A DNA stretch of 64,000 nucleotides, taken from the NCBI RefSeq assembly GCF_009720675.1, contig NZ_WNJO01000012.1, forward strand, positions 1 through 64,000, in the 5' to 3' direction. The DNA comes from Secundilactobacillus folii. GTDB lineage: Bacteria > Bacillota > Bacilli > Lactobacillales > Lactobacillaceae. Position numbers and translations under genes: made by a program. Of this stretch, positions 1-9,081 are shown piece after piece; within the stretch, counting starts at the first letter, position 1; every line of letters starts with the position of its first letter. Below the pieces are notes generated by a model, which was not told the DNA's origin, made no database searches, and saw only the letters and a program-made list of their open reading frames with translations.

Positions 1-236
1 GGTTTGGAATCTGCGGCACTCTTTGCTTGCATGGCAGGATTCTGAGTTTTAGGCACGTTTAGACCATGTACAGCCTCGAAGCTGAGTCACATTTTTAACG
101 ACCTTTGCGTTAAGATATCAGTTCAATACTTACCAATATTAACTTTTGTCCTAGCCCCTTTTTCACTTTGCATTCTATCGTTAATCAATCAAATAATTTG
201 GGTATGAAACTTCAGATGCTTTCTTTACTTCGCCAA
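1..236. other. Intergenic edge region without a recognised gene
   Basis: No convincing coding frame, RNA gene or strong terminator is visible in these bases. A 6-bp inverted repeat (TTAACG/CGTTAA, about 97-114) is too short and has no adjoining T tract. The region lies downstream of the minus-strand gene that stops at 237. Confidence 0.5.
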
Positions 237-749
237 TCATATTTGTTCAGAAGTCTTGGGCTTAGAGTCCAAGCGGTGGAGATCTTGAATGTATTCGATT
301 GTTGCTTCATTAGCCAGGTAGGCAACCCCCAAATGGATTCGTTTCGTATGACGCCAAGCATCAGTCACCAGAAAAGCTGACTCTCCTGAGGCGACGGCTG
401 ACTCAACCTGATGATCCGCACAAAACTCCGCTAAAATATGATTCAAGCGCTGACGTAAAATTGGTAACTGATCATTTGAAATGTGGTCAATCAAAATGAG
501 GTATTCAAATGCCATGACGCCTCGGCCCCAACCGTCCTGAATAACATTAGCATCCAAAATGGTGGCTGAGCTATCGATAAAATGCTCATCAGCCAACCGT
601 TGTAAAGCCGCTTTAACGGCGACGTTAGTCTGTTCAAGGGCTGCTTGCTGAGCAGCTTTTGTGTTGCGCTTAACAACTGCGTGGTGAATCACCAGATAAA
701 GGATAACTGCTATCACCACCGCAATAATAATCGTTGCTGTCCGGCCCAT
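237..749 (-). CDS. Small membrane-anchored protein of unknown function
   Basis: A 170-residue protein with one N-terminal hydrophobic segment (about residues 4-24, rich in Ile and Val), a short basic/Gln/Ala stretch and a soluble remainder, so probably a single-pass membrane protein with most of its mass on one side. The start is ATG at 749, because GGAGG lies 8 nt upstream; a longer in-frame extension to 869 has no such signal. I recognise no family motif. It is divergent from rpoY-rnjA and appears to be a single-gene unit with its own promoter at 802-829. Function unknown. Confidence 0.75.
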   Translation of the reverse strand: MGRTATIIIAVVIAVILYLVIHHAVVKRNTKAAQQAALEQTNVAVKAALQRLADEHFIDSSATILDANVIQDGWGRGVMAFEYLILIDHISNDQLPILRQRLNHILAEFCADHQVESAVASGESAFLVTDAWRHTKRIHLGVAYLANEATIEYIQDLHRLDSKPKTSEQI

Positions 750-801
750 GGCCACCCCTCCTTTTGCATCATAGTAACACAAATTAGATTTCAACTCCCC
801 T

Positions 802-829
802 ATTATAAGTGGAAAACGTCTGAAAGCAA
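802..829 (-). promoter_or_regulatory. Predicted sigma-A promoter of the 237-749 gene
   Basis: On the minus strand, TTGCTT (824-829) and TATAAT (802-807) are separated by 16 bp. This would give a leader of about 45 nt carrying the GGAGG ribosome site. Prediction by eye. Confidence 0.5.
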
Positions 830-882
830 ACCAGCTTGCGGTTAGGTCCTCCACCGAGAAGCTATACATTTTATTTTATATA

Positions 883-918
883 TGATAATATATTATCAAC
901 TGTTGTTCATTAACAACA
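883..918 (+). promoter_or_regulatory. Two adjacent palindromes in the rpoY-rnjA promoter region
   Basis: TGATAATATATTATCA (883-898) is a perfect 16-bp palindrome whose halves match the TGATAAT/ATTATCA half-sites of Fur-family operators, but with a 2-bp rather than 1-bp centre. Two bases later TGTTGTT-CATT-AACAACA (901-918) is a second perfect inverted repeat. Both lie in AT-rich DNA with several possible -10 hexamers, 80-120 bp before rpoY. Operator function is an inference. Confidence 0.4.
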
Positions 919-1000
919 AGACGTTCGGTACAAAATGATCGGTTATCAATCGATGCGGCTTATTCAACCGTATTATAGAAAGGAAGTCGACAGTTGCACT

Positions 1001-1219
1001 ATGATTTTTAAAGTTTACTATCAGGAAGATAAAGTGCGTAACCCCAAACGTGAGGATACGAAATCACTTTATATTGATGCTGCTACGGAAGTTGAAGCAC
1101 GCGCTCAAGTCGCTGCTAACACCGACCACAACATTGAATTCATCGAACCGTTAGAGGGTAAGTTCCTTGAATATGAGCAAGAGAACCCGGACTATAAGTT
1201 GACGGAGTTTAATAAATGA
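1001..1219 (+). CDS. rpoY: RNA polymerase epsilon subunit RpoY
   Basis: A 72-residue protein starting [20 protein letters not shown], the typical start of RpoY (formerly DUF1447), the small Firmicute-specific RNA polymerase subunit. ATG at 1001 is chosen because AGAAAGGAAG lies just upstream at 978-987 (gap about 13 nt); the longer frame from 935 begins inside the leader. The stop overlaps the rnjA start by four bases (ATGA), so the two are translationally coupled. The rpoY-rnjA pairing is conserved in Bacilli, linking transcription and mRNA decay machinery. Confidence 0.93.
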   Translation: MIFKVYYQEDKVRNPKREDTKSLYIDAATEVEARAQVAANTDHNIEFIEPLEGKFLEYEQENPDYKLTEFNK

Positions 1220-2892
1220 CAAAACTAAACGTCAAAAACAATGAAACAGCAATTTTTGGCGTTGGTGGACTTGGCGAAATTGGGAAAAACACTTATGGTG
1301 TTCAATTCCAGGATGAGATTGTTTTGATCGATGCCGGAATTAAGTTCCCAGAAGACGAATTACTTGGTATTGACTATGTTATTCCTGACTATCACTACCT
1401 TGTCGCTAACCAGCAAAAGATCAAGGCACTGGTCATCACCCACGGTCACGAAGACCATATTGGTGGGGTGCCCTACCTGTTAAAGGATCTTAACGTCCCC
1501 GTCTATGCTGGACCACTAGCGCTAGCGCTGATCAAAAATAAACTGGAAGAACATGGCCTTTTACGGACAGCTGAACTTCACGAGATCAACGAAGATACCG
1601 TTCTAAAATTTCGCAAGTTAAGTGTTGAGTTCTTTAGAACGACTCACTCGATTCCAGATACGTTAGGTATCGCTGTTCACACCCCTTCTGGCGTAATTGT
1701 CCAGACTGGGGACTTTAAGTTCGATCTGACGCCAGTTACCAACCAGCCGCCGAACCTGCAAAAAATGGCGCGTTTAGGCGAAGAAGGTGTGCTCTGCCTG
1801 ATGGCTGACAGCACCAACGCGGAACGGCCAATTTGGACGAAATCGGAACGCTGGGTCGGTAAATCAATTCGGAAGATTTTTGATAAAGTTGAGGGGCGGA
1901 TTATCTTTGCAACCTTCGCTTCAAATATTTCCCGAATTGAAACCGCCTGTGAGACTGCTCTTGCCCACGACCGAAAAATTGCAGTCTTTGGTCGTAGTAT
2001 GGAAGGGGCAATTGTTAATGGGCGTGAATTAGGTTACCTAAACATTCCTGATGATGCCCTCGTTGATGCAAATGAGCTGCGTTCGCTGCCAGCCAATAAG
2101 GTCATGATTCTTTGTACCGGATCACAAGGTGAACCAATGGCGGCCCTATCACGAATTGCTAACGGCACCCACCGTCAAATTTCGATTCAACCTGGCGATA
2201 CAGTAGTCTTTTCAAGTAACCCGATTCCCGGGAATACACTCAGTGTAAACCACGTGATCAATGAGCTTGAAGAAGCCGGCGCGAACGTCATTCATGGCCG
2301 TGTCAATAATATTCACACGTCTGGCCACGGTGGTCAAGAAGAACAAAAATTGATGCTGCGCTTGATGAAGCCAAAATTCTTTATGCCGATTCATGGTGAG
2401 TACCGGATGTTAAAAATCCATACTGAACTGGCTGAGCAATGCGGGGTGCCTCTTGATCACAGCTTCATCATGCAAAATGGTGACGTTTTGGCCTTAACAA
2501 AGGATACCGCACGAATCGCGGGCCACTTTACGGCTGGTGATGTCTACATTGACGGCAGCGGTATCGGTGATATCGGTAACGTTGTGTTGCGTGATCGTCA
2601 ACTGCTTTCTGAAGAAGGTTTGGTCGTGGTCGTGGCTACGATCAACCTTAAGGATAAAATCATTCAGGCCGGTCCAGACTTGCTTTCACGTGGCTTCGTT
2701 TACATGCGTGAATCTGGTGAACTATTGAATGAGGGCCGGCGTTTGGTATTTGCCACCATTCGACGGGCCATGCGTTCAAAGAAGGCTAATGAAGCGTCGA
2801 TCCGAAACGCCGTCATTGATGATCTGCAGAATTTCCTGTATGAAAAGACTGAACGTCACCCAATGATTTTACCAATGCTGATTATGGATTAA
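1216..2892 (+). CDS. rnjA: Ribonuclease J1
   Basis: A 558-residue metallo-beta-lactamase/beta-CASP ribonuclease with endonuclease and 5'-3' exonuclease activity, central to mRNA decay and rRNA maturation in Firmicutes. The metal-binding motif HGHEDH appears near residue 75, followed by the beta-CASP region and a C-terminal domain; length fits RNase J1 (about 555). MADSTNAE and HTSGHGG match conserved RNase J segments. It overlaps rpoY by 4 bp and is followed by a large nested hairpin at 2904-3028. RNase J2 is not in the window. Confidence 0.95.
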   Translation: MTKLNVKNNETAIFGVGGLGEIGKNTYGVQFQDEIVLIDAGIKFPEDELLGIDYVIPDYHYLVANQQKIKALVITHGHEDHIGGVPYLLKDLNVPVYAGPLALALIKNKLEEHGLLRTAELHEINEDTVLKFRKLSVEFFRTTHSIPDTLGIAVHTPSGVIVQTGDFKFDLTPVTNQPPNLQKMARLGEEGVLCLMADSTNAERPIWTKSERWVGKSIRKIFDKVEGRIIFATFASNISRIETACETALAHDRKIAVFGRSMEGAIVNGRELGYLNIPDDALVDANELRSLPANKVMILCTGSQGEPMAALSRIANGTHRQISIQPGDTVVFSSNPIPGNTLSVNHVINELEEAGANVIHGRVNNIHTSGHGGQEEQKLMLRLMKPKFFMPIHGEYRMLKIHTELAEQCGVPLDHSFIMQNGDVLALTKDTARIAGHFTAGDVYIDGSGIGDIGNVVLRDRQLLSEEGLVVVVATINLKDKIIQAGPDLLSRGFVYMRESGELLNEGRRLVFATIRRAMRSKKANEASIRNAVIDDLQNFLYEKTERHPMILPMLIMD

Positions 2893-2903
2893 TTTTTCAA
2901 ACC

Positions 2904-3028
2904 AAAAAGCGTGTGCCAAAACTCGCTTAGATTCCAAAGTATTGCATCAAAAGGAGATTCCGTACATTTTGGGAAATCTCCTTTTGGCGTTATACAGTCG
3001 AAATCTGTGTTCTGGCACACGCTTTTTT
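2904..3028. terminator. Large nested hairpin after rnjA (terminator or structured repeat)
   Basis: An outer perfect 15-bp inverted repeat (2904-2918 with 3013-3027; core AGCGTGTGCCA/TGGCACACGCT) encloses a second 11-bp repeat (2949-2959 with 2975-2985; AAAAGGAGATT/AATCTCCTTTT). Six T residues end the right arm, so it can act as the rnjA terminator. At 125 nt with a nested stem it is much longer than a normal terminator and may be a small repeat element or structured 3' RNA. Confidence 0.7.
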
Positions 3029-3368
3029 GATAACAGTCTTGAGATAAATGCATATTAAAATCAGTTGTGGCGTAAAGAAATTCGTCACCTTCTTATCAAT
3101 TCAATTGTTGATTTGTCACAGTTTTTTATTGACTGTTGAATCTATTAAGCAGACTTCGCGATTTAAAGAACACTTAAACACTCCTTACTGAGCTTTAATG
3201 ATTGCTCGTAAGCCCTATTAAACTGCACTTTTAAACTACTATTCGTTTTGATTTATAGCAATTCTCATTACATTCTAATCAAATCTCAACACTTCAATCT
3301 AGCCCTCAATAGTAAAGTTCGCTATAATAGTCAAGTGTGATTTTAGGAGTTTGGAGAGGATGATTTAG
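3029..3368. other. AT-rich intergenic region before the lipid kinase
   Basis: About 340 bp with no convincing ORF. The only signals I can support are a TATAAT hexamer at 3323-3328, without a good -35 box, and the GGAGAGG ribosome site at 3353-3359. Nothing else recognised. Confidence 0.45.
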
Positions 3369-4343
3369 GTGTCGGTTAGTTACTACATCATTTTAAATGA
3401 ATTTGCCGGTAGCGGTAATGCTAAAAAAATTTGGCCGCAAATTAAAGATGCGCTTGACGAACGACACGTAGAGTACGAAATTGTCCGCTCAGCCTATTCT
3501 GGACACACTCGTCTGTTGGCTCGGCAGTTCGCCAAACAGCATTCAGATGAGCAAAATAACCCTTCTAATCAACCACGGCACGTCGTGTTAGCAATCGGCG
3601 GCGATGGTACACTACACCAAGCACTTTCAGGACTTGATGATGCTCAATTAGACCAGCCGATTCCAATTGCCTATTTGCCCGTGGGTTCCGGGAACGATTT
3701 TGCCAAGGGTATCAAAATGGCTAGTCAATGGCGAAAAGCACTTGATCAAGTTCTAAACTGTACCAGTGAAAACTGGCTGACAATTGGCACCTATTTTGAT
3801 GCAAAAAAACAAACTAAGGGCGTCTTCACTAACAACATTGGTATCGGGTTCGATGCTGCCGTAGTCACTTCCGCTAATAGTGCGAAGTCCAAAAGATGGC
3901 TGAACCATTTTCATGTTGGAACACTTAGTTATTTGGCTGCAATTATCGGCGTTTTTTATAACCAAACTGCCTTTCCATTAACGGTTCATATCGGTCAACA
4001 CAGAGATATTTACCCTCGAGCGTACTTGGTCACCATTACCAACCACCCCTACTTCGGAGGTGGCGTCAAAATTGCACCCCCGGCGTCAGTTCACGACCCG
4101 AACCTCGACCTAGTTGTAATTGAAAAATCGAACATTTTTAAACTACTTTTTATATCATTATTGTTATCAATGGGCCGACACCTGAAATTGAAATCAGTTC
4201 ACCATTATCACGTCAATAAATTACACGTCAGCGTGTCTTCCATTGAATATGGTCAAATCGATGGCGAAGAAATGGGTGGCCGGTACTGGGACACCTACTT
4301 TGGAATCAAGCAGTATCCCTTTTGGATCGACCCAACAATTTAA
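3369..4343 (+). CDS. Diacylglycerol kinase family lipid kinase (DagK/YegS-like)
   Basis: A 324-residue soluble protein of the DAGK catalytic family. Visible motifs are GGDGTLHQAL (nucleotide binding, about residue 78) and PVGSGNDFAKG (about residue 105), plus a C-terminal beta-rich half ending with a DGE motif. The family phosphorylates diacylglycerol or related lipids; the exact substrate is undetermined. Start is GTG at 3369, with GGAGAGG 9 bp upstream; the ATG at 3360 meets a stop at once. Monocistronic, followed by a strong hairpin at 4390-4438. Confidence 0.85.
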   Translation: MSVSYYIILNEFAGSGNAKKIWPQIKDALDERHVEYEIVRSAYSGHTRLLARQFAKQHSDEQNNPSNQPRHVVLAIGGDGTLHQALSGLDDAQLDQPIPIAYLPVGSGNDFAKGIKMASQWRKALDQVLNCTSENWLTIGTYFDAKKQTKGVFTNNIGIGFDAAVVTSANSAKSKRWLNHFHVGTLSYLAAIIGVFYNQTAFPLTVHIGQHRDIYPRAYLVTITNHPYFGGGVKIAPPASVHDPNLDLVVIEKSNIFKLLFISLLLSMGRHLKLKSVHHYHVNKLHVSVSSIEYGQIDGEEMGGRYWDTYFGIKQYPFWIDPTI

Positions 4344-4389
4344 CATAAAAAAACGTCTAAAAATCTTATTCAGATTATCTAGCTTAATG

Positions 4390-4438
4390 AGACAAAAAGT
4401 GAGTACCCAAAAGATTTCAGGGTACTCACTTTTTGTCT
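4390..4438. terminator. Bidirectional terminator
   Basis: A perfect 19-bp inverted repeat (4390-4408 and 4420-4438) with GTGAGTACCC/GGGTACTCAC core and A5/T5 tracts in the stem. It separates the plus-strand lipid kinase from the minus-strand gene at 4623-4832 and could stop transcripts from both sides. Confidence 0.85.
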
Positions 4439-4622
4439 GAATATATGCGGTCATTTAGAAGAACTTTCTGAGCTTAATTGCAGTCCAGAATTTAATGAAA
4501 ATCAGCGCTAAATTCCCAGTGAAGAAACTTATGACATGGTCTTAACTTAATAGGAAGCTTTTTTCTTAGACTTATCCTTGCGCAGTTATTTTAAAACCAA
4601 ATCGAAGCGCTATTCAAAAAAG

Positions 4623-4832
4623 TTAATCTTCAGAAGCGTCCATGGCTTCTAAAATCATGTTCAAATAGTCACACTTCGTCGACAGTTCTTTCATCTGTTC
4701 ACCATACTTTGGCTCGATGGTAACCGCCTCGCCATGACAGGGCGCCACCTGTTGTGACTCAATTTGTTTTAATTCATCTAATTGCTCGTTTGCTTCTCGA
4801 TATTCGGTGAGGATCTCTGAACGATTACTCAT
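4623..4832 (-). CDS. Small hypothetical protein, 69 residues
   Basis: An acidic, probably helical 69-residue protein with Glu/Leu/Gln-rich N-terminal heptad-like spacing and two Cys residues (one in a CHGEA context). ATG at 4832 has AGAAGG about 11 nt upstream. No family recognised. It sits alone between the bidirectional terminator and a cell-wall hydrolase. The composition and ribosome site support a real gene, but evidence is modest. Confidence 0.55.
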   Translation of the reverse strand: MSNRSEILTEYREANEQLDELKQIESQQVAPCHGEAVTIEPKYGEQMKELSTKCDYLNMILEAMDASED

Positions 4833-4971
4833 CAGTTACACGCCTTCTTACTTGCAGAATAATTGTTTAAGTAATTTTAAAACAAGAAAGACTATAACAC
4901 CAAATGCCCGCTTTGTGAACCTTATTTACTAATAAATTTTAACGAGTTGCGCAGATAACCGAGTGTTTAGA

Positions 4972-5014
4972 AAATAAAAGACCCGCTAGCCCCGTATACA
5001 AAGGAACTAACGAG
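4972..5014 (-). terminator. Terminator of the LysM-NlpC/P60 gene
   Basis: In minus-strand RNA ACTCGTTAG pairs with CTAGCGGGT (9 bp with G-U pairs) and is followed by CTTTTATTTT. The wobble pairs exist only in the minus direction, giving it polarity. Confidence 0.7.
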
Positions 5015-5041
5015 TCATCATTCAGTTTTCTAAAGCCTAAA

Positions 5042-6052
5042 TTAAGCTTTTACAGTACCAGCAAAACTTGGTTTGAAGTATGAACTGATCGTTTGAATCT
5101 GAACGTTTTCACCAGGCTCTGGTGCTGCAACAAATTGATTATTACCAATGTAAATGGCAACATGGTAAGTTGCACCAGCAGCACCCCAAAATAATAAGTC
5201 ACCTGGGACAGCTTTCGAAACAGAATGCTTAGACACATGAGCTTCTTGCGCTACCGTATTGTGTGGTAACGAAATTCCAAGCGTATGCGCATAAACGTAA
5301 GCTACCAATCCAGAGCAATCCATTCCCTTCAAGGAAGAACCACCCCAAACGTAAGGAATTTTTTCCGAAGCTAACTTCACTGCTAAAGAAGTTACTGATG
5401 TTACTGGTGCAGACACAGCATCCGCTTTAGCAGTCTTGGTCTTCTTAGAAGTAGTCGATGTAGCGGTAGCTTTTTTAATCGATTTAACGGCAGAAGTAGC
5501 GCTTGCTTTCTTAGCCGCTGAGGTCGTCGATTTAACCGTCGCTGACTTCGTAGTACCTGTTGAAGCTTTAGCAGCAGTTGCTTTGACGGCTAACTTTTGA
5601 CCCGTATAAATGAAATCACTCTTTAAATGATTCCAGCTCTTTAATTGACTAACAGTCGTCCCATACTTCCTGCTAATCTTTGAAAGAGAGTCCCCCGACT
5701 TAACTGTGTATGTAGAAGCTGAAGCCGACGTCTTAAGTGAAGTTGCCTGATGATTAGTGACATTCGCTTTTGTCGTTTTAGTACTTTTAGTCACCGTTTT
5801 AGTCACGGTTTTGTTCGTAGTAGAACCTAAAACCAATTTTTGTCCAGCAAAAATCATATCCTTACTAAGATGATTGGCTTTCTCAATTGAACTGGCTGAA
5901 ACCCCATATTTATTTGCTAACTTCCAGACCGTATCCCCAGACTTAACGGTAACTGTCTTAGCGCTGGCTTGCAGTGGACCAGCAAACATAAACGTTGCTG
6001 CTCCGAGAACGCCAGCGGTGATGATTTTGGTCGATGTACTTGGTTTTCCCAA
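5042..6052 (-). CDS. Secreted LysM-NlpC/P60 peptidoglycan hydrolase
   Basis: A 336-residue secreted cell-wall hydrolase. Order: signal peptide (about 1-32, likely cleaved after ASA), LysM1 (about 33-75), a Thr/Lys/Val linker, LysM2 (about 114-158), an Ala/Ser/Thr/Lys-rich linker and a C-terminal NlpC/P60 domain (about 220-336) with catalytic Cys246 in DCSGLV and His297 in YHVAIYIG. It should bind glycan by LysM and cut gamma-D-Glu-diamino acid bonds in stem peptides. Start is TTG at 6052: AGGAGGGGT lies 8 nt upstream and no ATG fits. Monocistronic, with a terminator at 4972-5014. Confidence 0.92.
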   Translation of the reverse strand: MGKPSTSTKIITAGVLGAATFMFAGPLQASAKTVTVKSGDTVWKLANKYGVSASSIEKANHLSKDMIFAGQKLVLGSTTNKTVTKTVTKSTKTTKANVTNHQATSLKTSASASTYTVKSGDSLSKISRKYGTTVSQLKSWNHLKSDFIYTGQKLAVKATAAKASTGTTKSATVKSTTSAAKKASATSAVKSIKKATATSTTSKKTKTAKADAVSAPVTSVTSLAVKLASEKIPYVWGGSSLKGMDCSGLVAYVYAHTLGISLPHNTVAQEAHVSKHSVSKAVPGDLLFWGAAGATYHVAIYIGNNQFVAAPEPGENVQIQTISSYFKPSFAGTVKA

Positions 6053-6236
6053 ATCGAATCACCCCTCCTAATTGTCTTGAATGAATGCGTTTTTATAGAA
6101 TTCACATGTTCATAGTACCACACTTTCTAAATTTTTCGCCAAAAAGTTTAAGATTTTCTTGCGCCACACAACTTTGTGAAAATCATAAGGGCTCATTAAA
6201 AGCGAAATCACGCGGTTTAAAAAGAGTTGTAATATA

Positions 6237-6279
6237 CAAAAAAACTAGTTACAAATTTAGTTAACATTTGCAACTAGTT
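6237..6279 (-). terminator. Terminator of the DUF1002 gene
   Basis: Arms 6243-6256 and 6266-6279 (AACTAGTT with one G-U pair in minus RNA, 14 bp) are followed on the minus strand by a run of seven T. Confidence 0.8.
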
Positions 6280-6328
6280 CACGTATTAATGAATATTTAC
6301 TATTTAATCAGCGGCAAAATCTAGCCAA

Positions 6329-7363
6329 TCAACTGAACAAATGGCTAAAGAAATTAACGATTGTCTGCCAGATACGACTCAAGAAGCCCATGATACTACT
6401 GGTATCAGCCTGACTGGCAAAGTCCTTTAACTGTGCCATCTTGTTACCTACCGAGTTACTAATGTTACTTGCAACTTGTTTGGCATTATCCACGTAGCTT
6501 GAGGTGCTGGACACTGGTGCTTTTTGTACTGAGCTTAATGCGACCACGATATTATTGACTACAGTGGTTGAAGTTTGCGATTGAATTCCTTGCTTAGCAA
6601 GTGCATCGTCCAGCATTTGTTTGATTTCAGCTTTGGTAGCATATTGATTATCCTGCTGACGCTGCTTCGCCAATTCCGACGACACGTTACCTACTGCTGA
6701 CATTAATTTACCCGGATACTTACTATCGTTTTTGTTATCACTGATGGCCGGCTGAGTTGCGTCAAGCACACCGTTAGCAGCCTGAGTGTTTTGCTGATTC
6801 AAAGTAATCCCATCGGTAGCCAATGCTTTATAAACACCGGTTAGTGCCGATTCACCAGACACTGGTTTATCAGCTGTCACAGTAATAATGACGTCTTTAA
6901 CACCCGCCATAGTTGCCACCATTGCATACTGCTGCGATGTCACTTGAGTGATGTTATCTTGACCATTGTAATTAACAATATTGACTTTAACACCCGAACC
7001 TGGATCCGCTGGAGCCAGCGCCACTGAACTGATCATGCTGGCGTCAGTAGTACCCGCTGAATTAATGTATGTCGCATAGTCCGAGCCATTCACAGTCAAG
7101 CTATCATAGGTCGATTGAACACCAAGGGCTTTTGAAACCGCGTCTTTATCTTCGGAAGCCAGACCGGAACCGTAAACCACGTAAGGCTTGGACAGGGCTT
7201 TTGTCTGAACGGCATCACCTGACCCGTTACTGGAGTCACTAACGCTAGCAGCGCTCACGCTTGAAGTGGTCGTGGTATCTGCAACTGAGTGAATCGGAGC
7301 AGCTACGCCAAGTAATAGCAGCAAGGCACCACCAATCAAACCAATGCGAACTGTTCTTTTCAT
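6329..7363 (-). CDS. Secreted DUF1002 protein
   Basis: A 344-residue exported protein: basic start (MKRTVR), hydrophobic segment about 8-24 and a signal-peptidase-like region near SVADT, then a Ser/Thr-rich stretch and a DUF1002-type domain with VYGSG and VIITVTADKPVSG segments. The C-terminus has a weakly amphipathic/hydrophobic tail (FLSRIWQTIVNFFSHLF) that may touch the membrane. DUF1002 function is unknown. It lies downstream of the muropeptide operon with no clear terminator between, but 86 bp separate them. ATG at 7363. Confidence 0.8.
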   Translation of the reverse strand: MKRTVRIGLIGGALLLLLGVAAPIHSVADTTTTSSVSAASVSDSSNGSGDAVQTKALSKPYVVYGSGLASEDKDAVSKALGVQSTYDSLTVNGSDYATYINSAGTTDASMISSVALAPADPGSGVKVNIVNYNGQDNITQVTSQQYAMVATMAGVKDVIITVTADKPVSGESALTGVYKALATDGITLNQQNTQAANGVLDATQPAISDNKNDSKYPGKLMSAVGNVSSELAKQRQQDNQYATKAEIKQMLDDALAKQGIQSQTSTTVVNNIVVALSSVQKAPVSSTSSYVDNAKQVASNISNSVGNKMAQLKDFASQADTSSIMGFLSRIWQTIVNFFSHLFS

Positions 7364-7449
7364 CGTTATAACCTCATTTCAATTTAGGCTACTGCAAGTG
7401 TAGCACGCCACCAAACTTGTTTCGCTTTCACCGGTCTTTTTTAATGAAT

Positions 7450-8190
7450 TCATAACGAACGATATATTACCCGACCAATTTTACCCAGCAAATTTAGGGC
7501 ATCTATGCGATCTGGAATGCCATTTGTCAGCACAGCAATATCATACCAATCATTACCCTTTTGAAATCGAGCCACATCGTGATCAATCATCGGCCCTTCG
7601 CCGGTTTTATTCATAACCGTTACTGCGGTTGAAGTTTCGTCAAAGCTCACGGGCAGTTTATAGCGAAACTGCTGGTTTATAAACCATGGTTCAATCTGTG
7701 GAAAATAAGCCAATAAATCACGAAACAACCGCAGAGCATCGGCCGCTGAGATTAAGTTTTCATGACCGGTTTTCTGGGCCGATGAATCCATTAAATATCG
7801 GCCAAGGTGGGTGTGAAGATACTCCTGATGATCAAGCCAACTATTGATGCCATTCATCGAAAGCCGATCGATCATCACATTAGCAGCAAAATTATCCGAA
7901 TCAGCAATCATGAGGCCCAAAATATCGCCAAGCGAATACCGGGATGAGCTAAGCAGTTGTAATACCCCGGCTCCACCAACTGGAGCAGTTTTCGAAACGT
8001 CGACTGGATCACTCAAATCAGGTTGCTGCGACATTTGGGTACCCAAAATAGCTAGCTTGATCAATGAGGCCGCAGGCAATTGTTCTTGGTCCCGAAAGCT
8101 GAATTCAAAGTGATTTGCATGATACAACGAGATACTAGCATACTGCTTGTAAGGCTCAATAAGTTGTTTTAAGGCTGTTTCTAAGTTCAT
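7450..8190 (-). CDS. Class A beta-lactamase-fold serine hydrolase, probably cytoplasmic
   Basis: A 246-residue penicillin-recognising-fold hydrolase. Motif 1 is Ser42-x-x-Lys45 in AASLIKL, motif 2 is SDN in IADSDN, motif 3 is KTG in MNKTGEG. No ExxLN Glu166 motif is seen, so a true class A beta-lactamase is unlikely; a D,D-peptidase/esterase-type role is possible. No signal peptide, unusual for this fold. ATG at 8190 is preferred over TTG at 8196 because AAGAAGG lies 8 nt upstream. The start overlaps the stop of the YkfC-like gene (8187), so it belongs to the muropeptide operon. Confidence 0.85.
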   Translation of the reverse strand: MNLETALKQLIEPYKQYASISLYHANHFEFSFRDQEQLPAASLIKLAILGTQMSQQPDLSDPVDVSKTAPVGGAGVLQLLSSSRYSLGDILGLMIADSDNFAANVMIDRLSMNGINSWLDHQEYLHTHLGRYLMDSSAQKTGHENLISAADALRLFRDLLAYFPQIEPWFINQQFRYKLPVSFDETSTAVTVMNKTGEGPMIDHDVARFQKGNDWYDIAVLTNGIPDRIDALNLLGKIGRVIYRSL

Positions 8191-9077
8191 CGCCAATACC
8201 TTCTTGCTCCAACGTATTCTGGTGCGTACCGAAGCTCCGTTAATTTTGCGATATCAACTTCTTTTCCAGGTGTCCTTGATTGAATCATCTGGCCATTGCC
8301 AATGTACATGCCAACGTGGTGGACGAACCCTTTGCCATGCTCATAGGCAAAAAATAACAGGTCACCAGCCCTTAATTCTGCCGGTTCAATTGGTTGGCCA
8401 TTATGGTACTGATCATCCGCATCACGTGGAATGTTAAATCCAATAACTCGGTGCAACGTGTACATTAATCCAGAACAGTCAAAGCCGTATGGTGAAACAC
8501 CGGCCCACAAATAGCGTTGGCCAAGAAATTGTCGTGCCATCGCAACCATTTTTTGACCAGCCGTATCACCATCGACCCCCATCACAACACTGTCCTTTGT
8601 AATGTAGTTTTCACCTAACGGGGTGGCTACTTTAAGCCAATCATCCTCCGCTGCCAGTTCTGTAAGTTCTGTCCCCATGGTAATCTCAAAAACCTGTTGC
8701 TTGTTTTCATCATATAACATGGTGAAAGGTACTGCGATCCGAACACGCGCCGTTGTCCCTGAATATTCTACCGGCGCCTCTGATAACAGTTTGGTAGGCA
8801 GCCAGCCAATATAGCCCCGCGGATCAGCGTCGTCTGGCTGACTGGTTAAGTAAACCTTCGCCCAGGAACCTTCGATGTGTTCAATAATGACTTCATCGTT
8901 AAAAAAGGCTTGAGTCTCTAATCGTTTGGAGTCGCACAAATCGACCGTTTGTTCAGTTGTCATTTGAGCCACCCATTTCTTAGTCTCCCCGTCGAGAGCT
9001 AATTTGTCGATATCTCGTGGTGCTTCTTTGCTCGTCCATAACGTTGCGACTGGAACGATCACTCGCCGTGTATCCAT
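8187..9077 (-). CDS. YkfC-like gamma-D-glutamyl-L-diamino acid endopeptidase
   Basis: A 296-residue protein without a signal peptide. The N-terminal about 170 residues look like paired SH3b domains; the C-terminal NlpC/P60 domain has Cys201 in FDCSGL and His254 in HHVGMYIGNG. This matches YkfC, which cuts the gamma-D-Glu-diamino acid bond of muropeptides with a free N-terminal L-Ala. Placement 4 bp after the dipeptide epimerase mirrors the ykfB-ykfC order of Bacillus: the L-Ala-D-Glu released here is the epimerase substrate. ATG at 9077, with GGGGTGA overlapping the upstream stop codon. Confidence 0.88.
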   Translation of the reverse strand: MDTRRVIVPVATLWTSKEAPRDIDKLALDGETKKWVAQMTTEQTVDLCDSKRLETQAFFNDEVIIEHIEGSWAKVYLTSQPDDADPRGYIGWLPTKLLSEAPVEYSGTTARVRIAVPFTMLYDENKQQVFEITMGTELTELAAEDDWLKVATPLGENYITKDSVVMGVDGDTAGQKMVAMARQFLGQRYLWAGVSPYGFDCSGLMYTLHRVIGFNIPRDADDQYHNGQPIEPAELRAGDLLFFAYEHGKGFVHHVGMYIGNGQMIQSRTPGKEVDIAKLTELRYAPEYVGARRYWR

Positions 9078-9081
9078 GCTC

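Noticed and set aside
768-794. Second possible promoter (TTGAAA, 15 bp, TATGAT) for the 237-749 gene
   Set aside because: Spacing is short and the transcript would start almost at the ribosome site; the 802-829 pair fits better.
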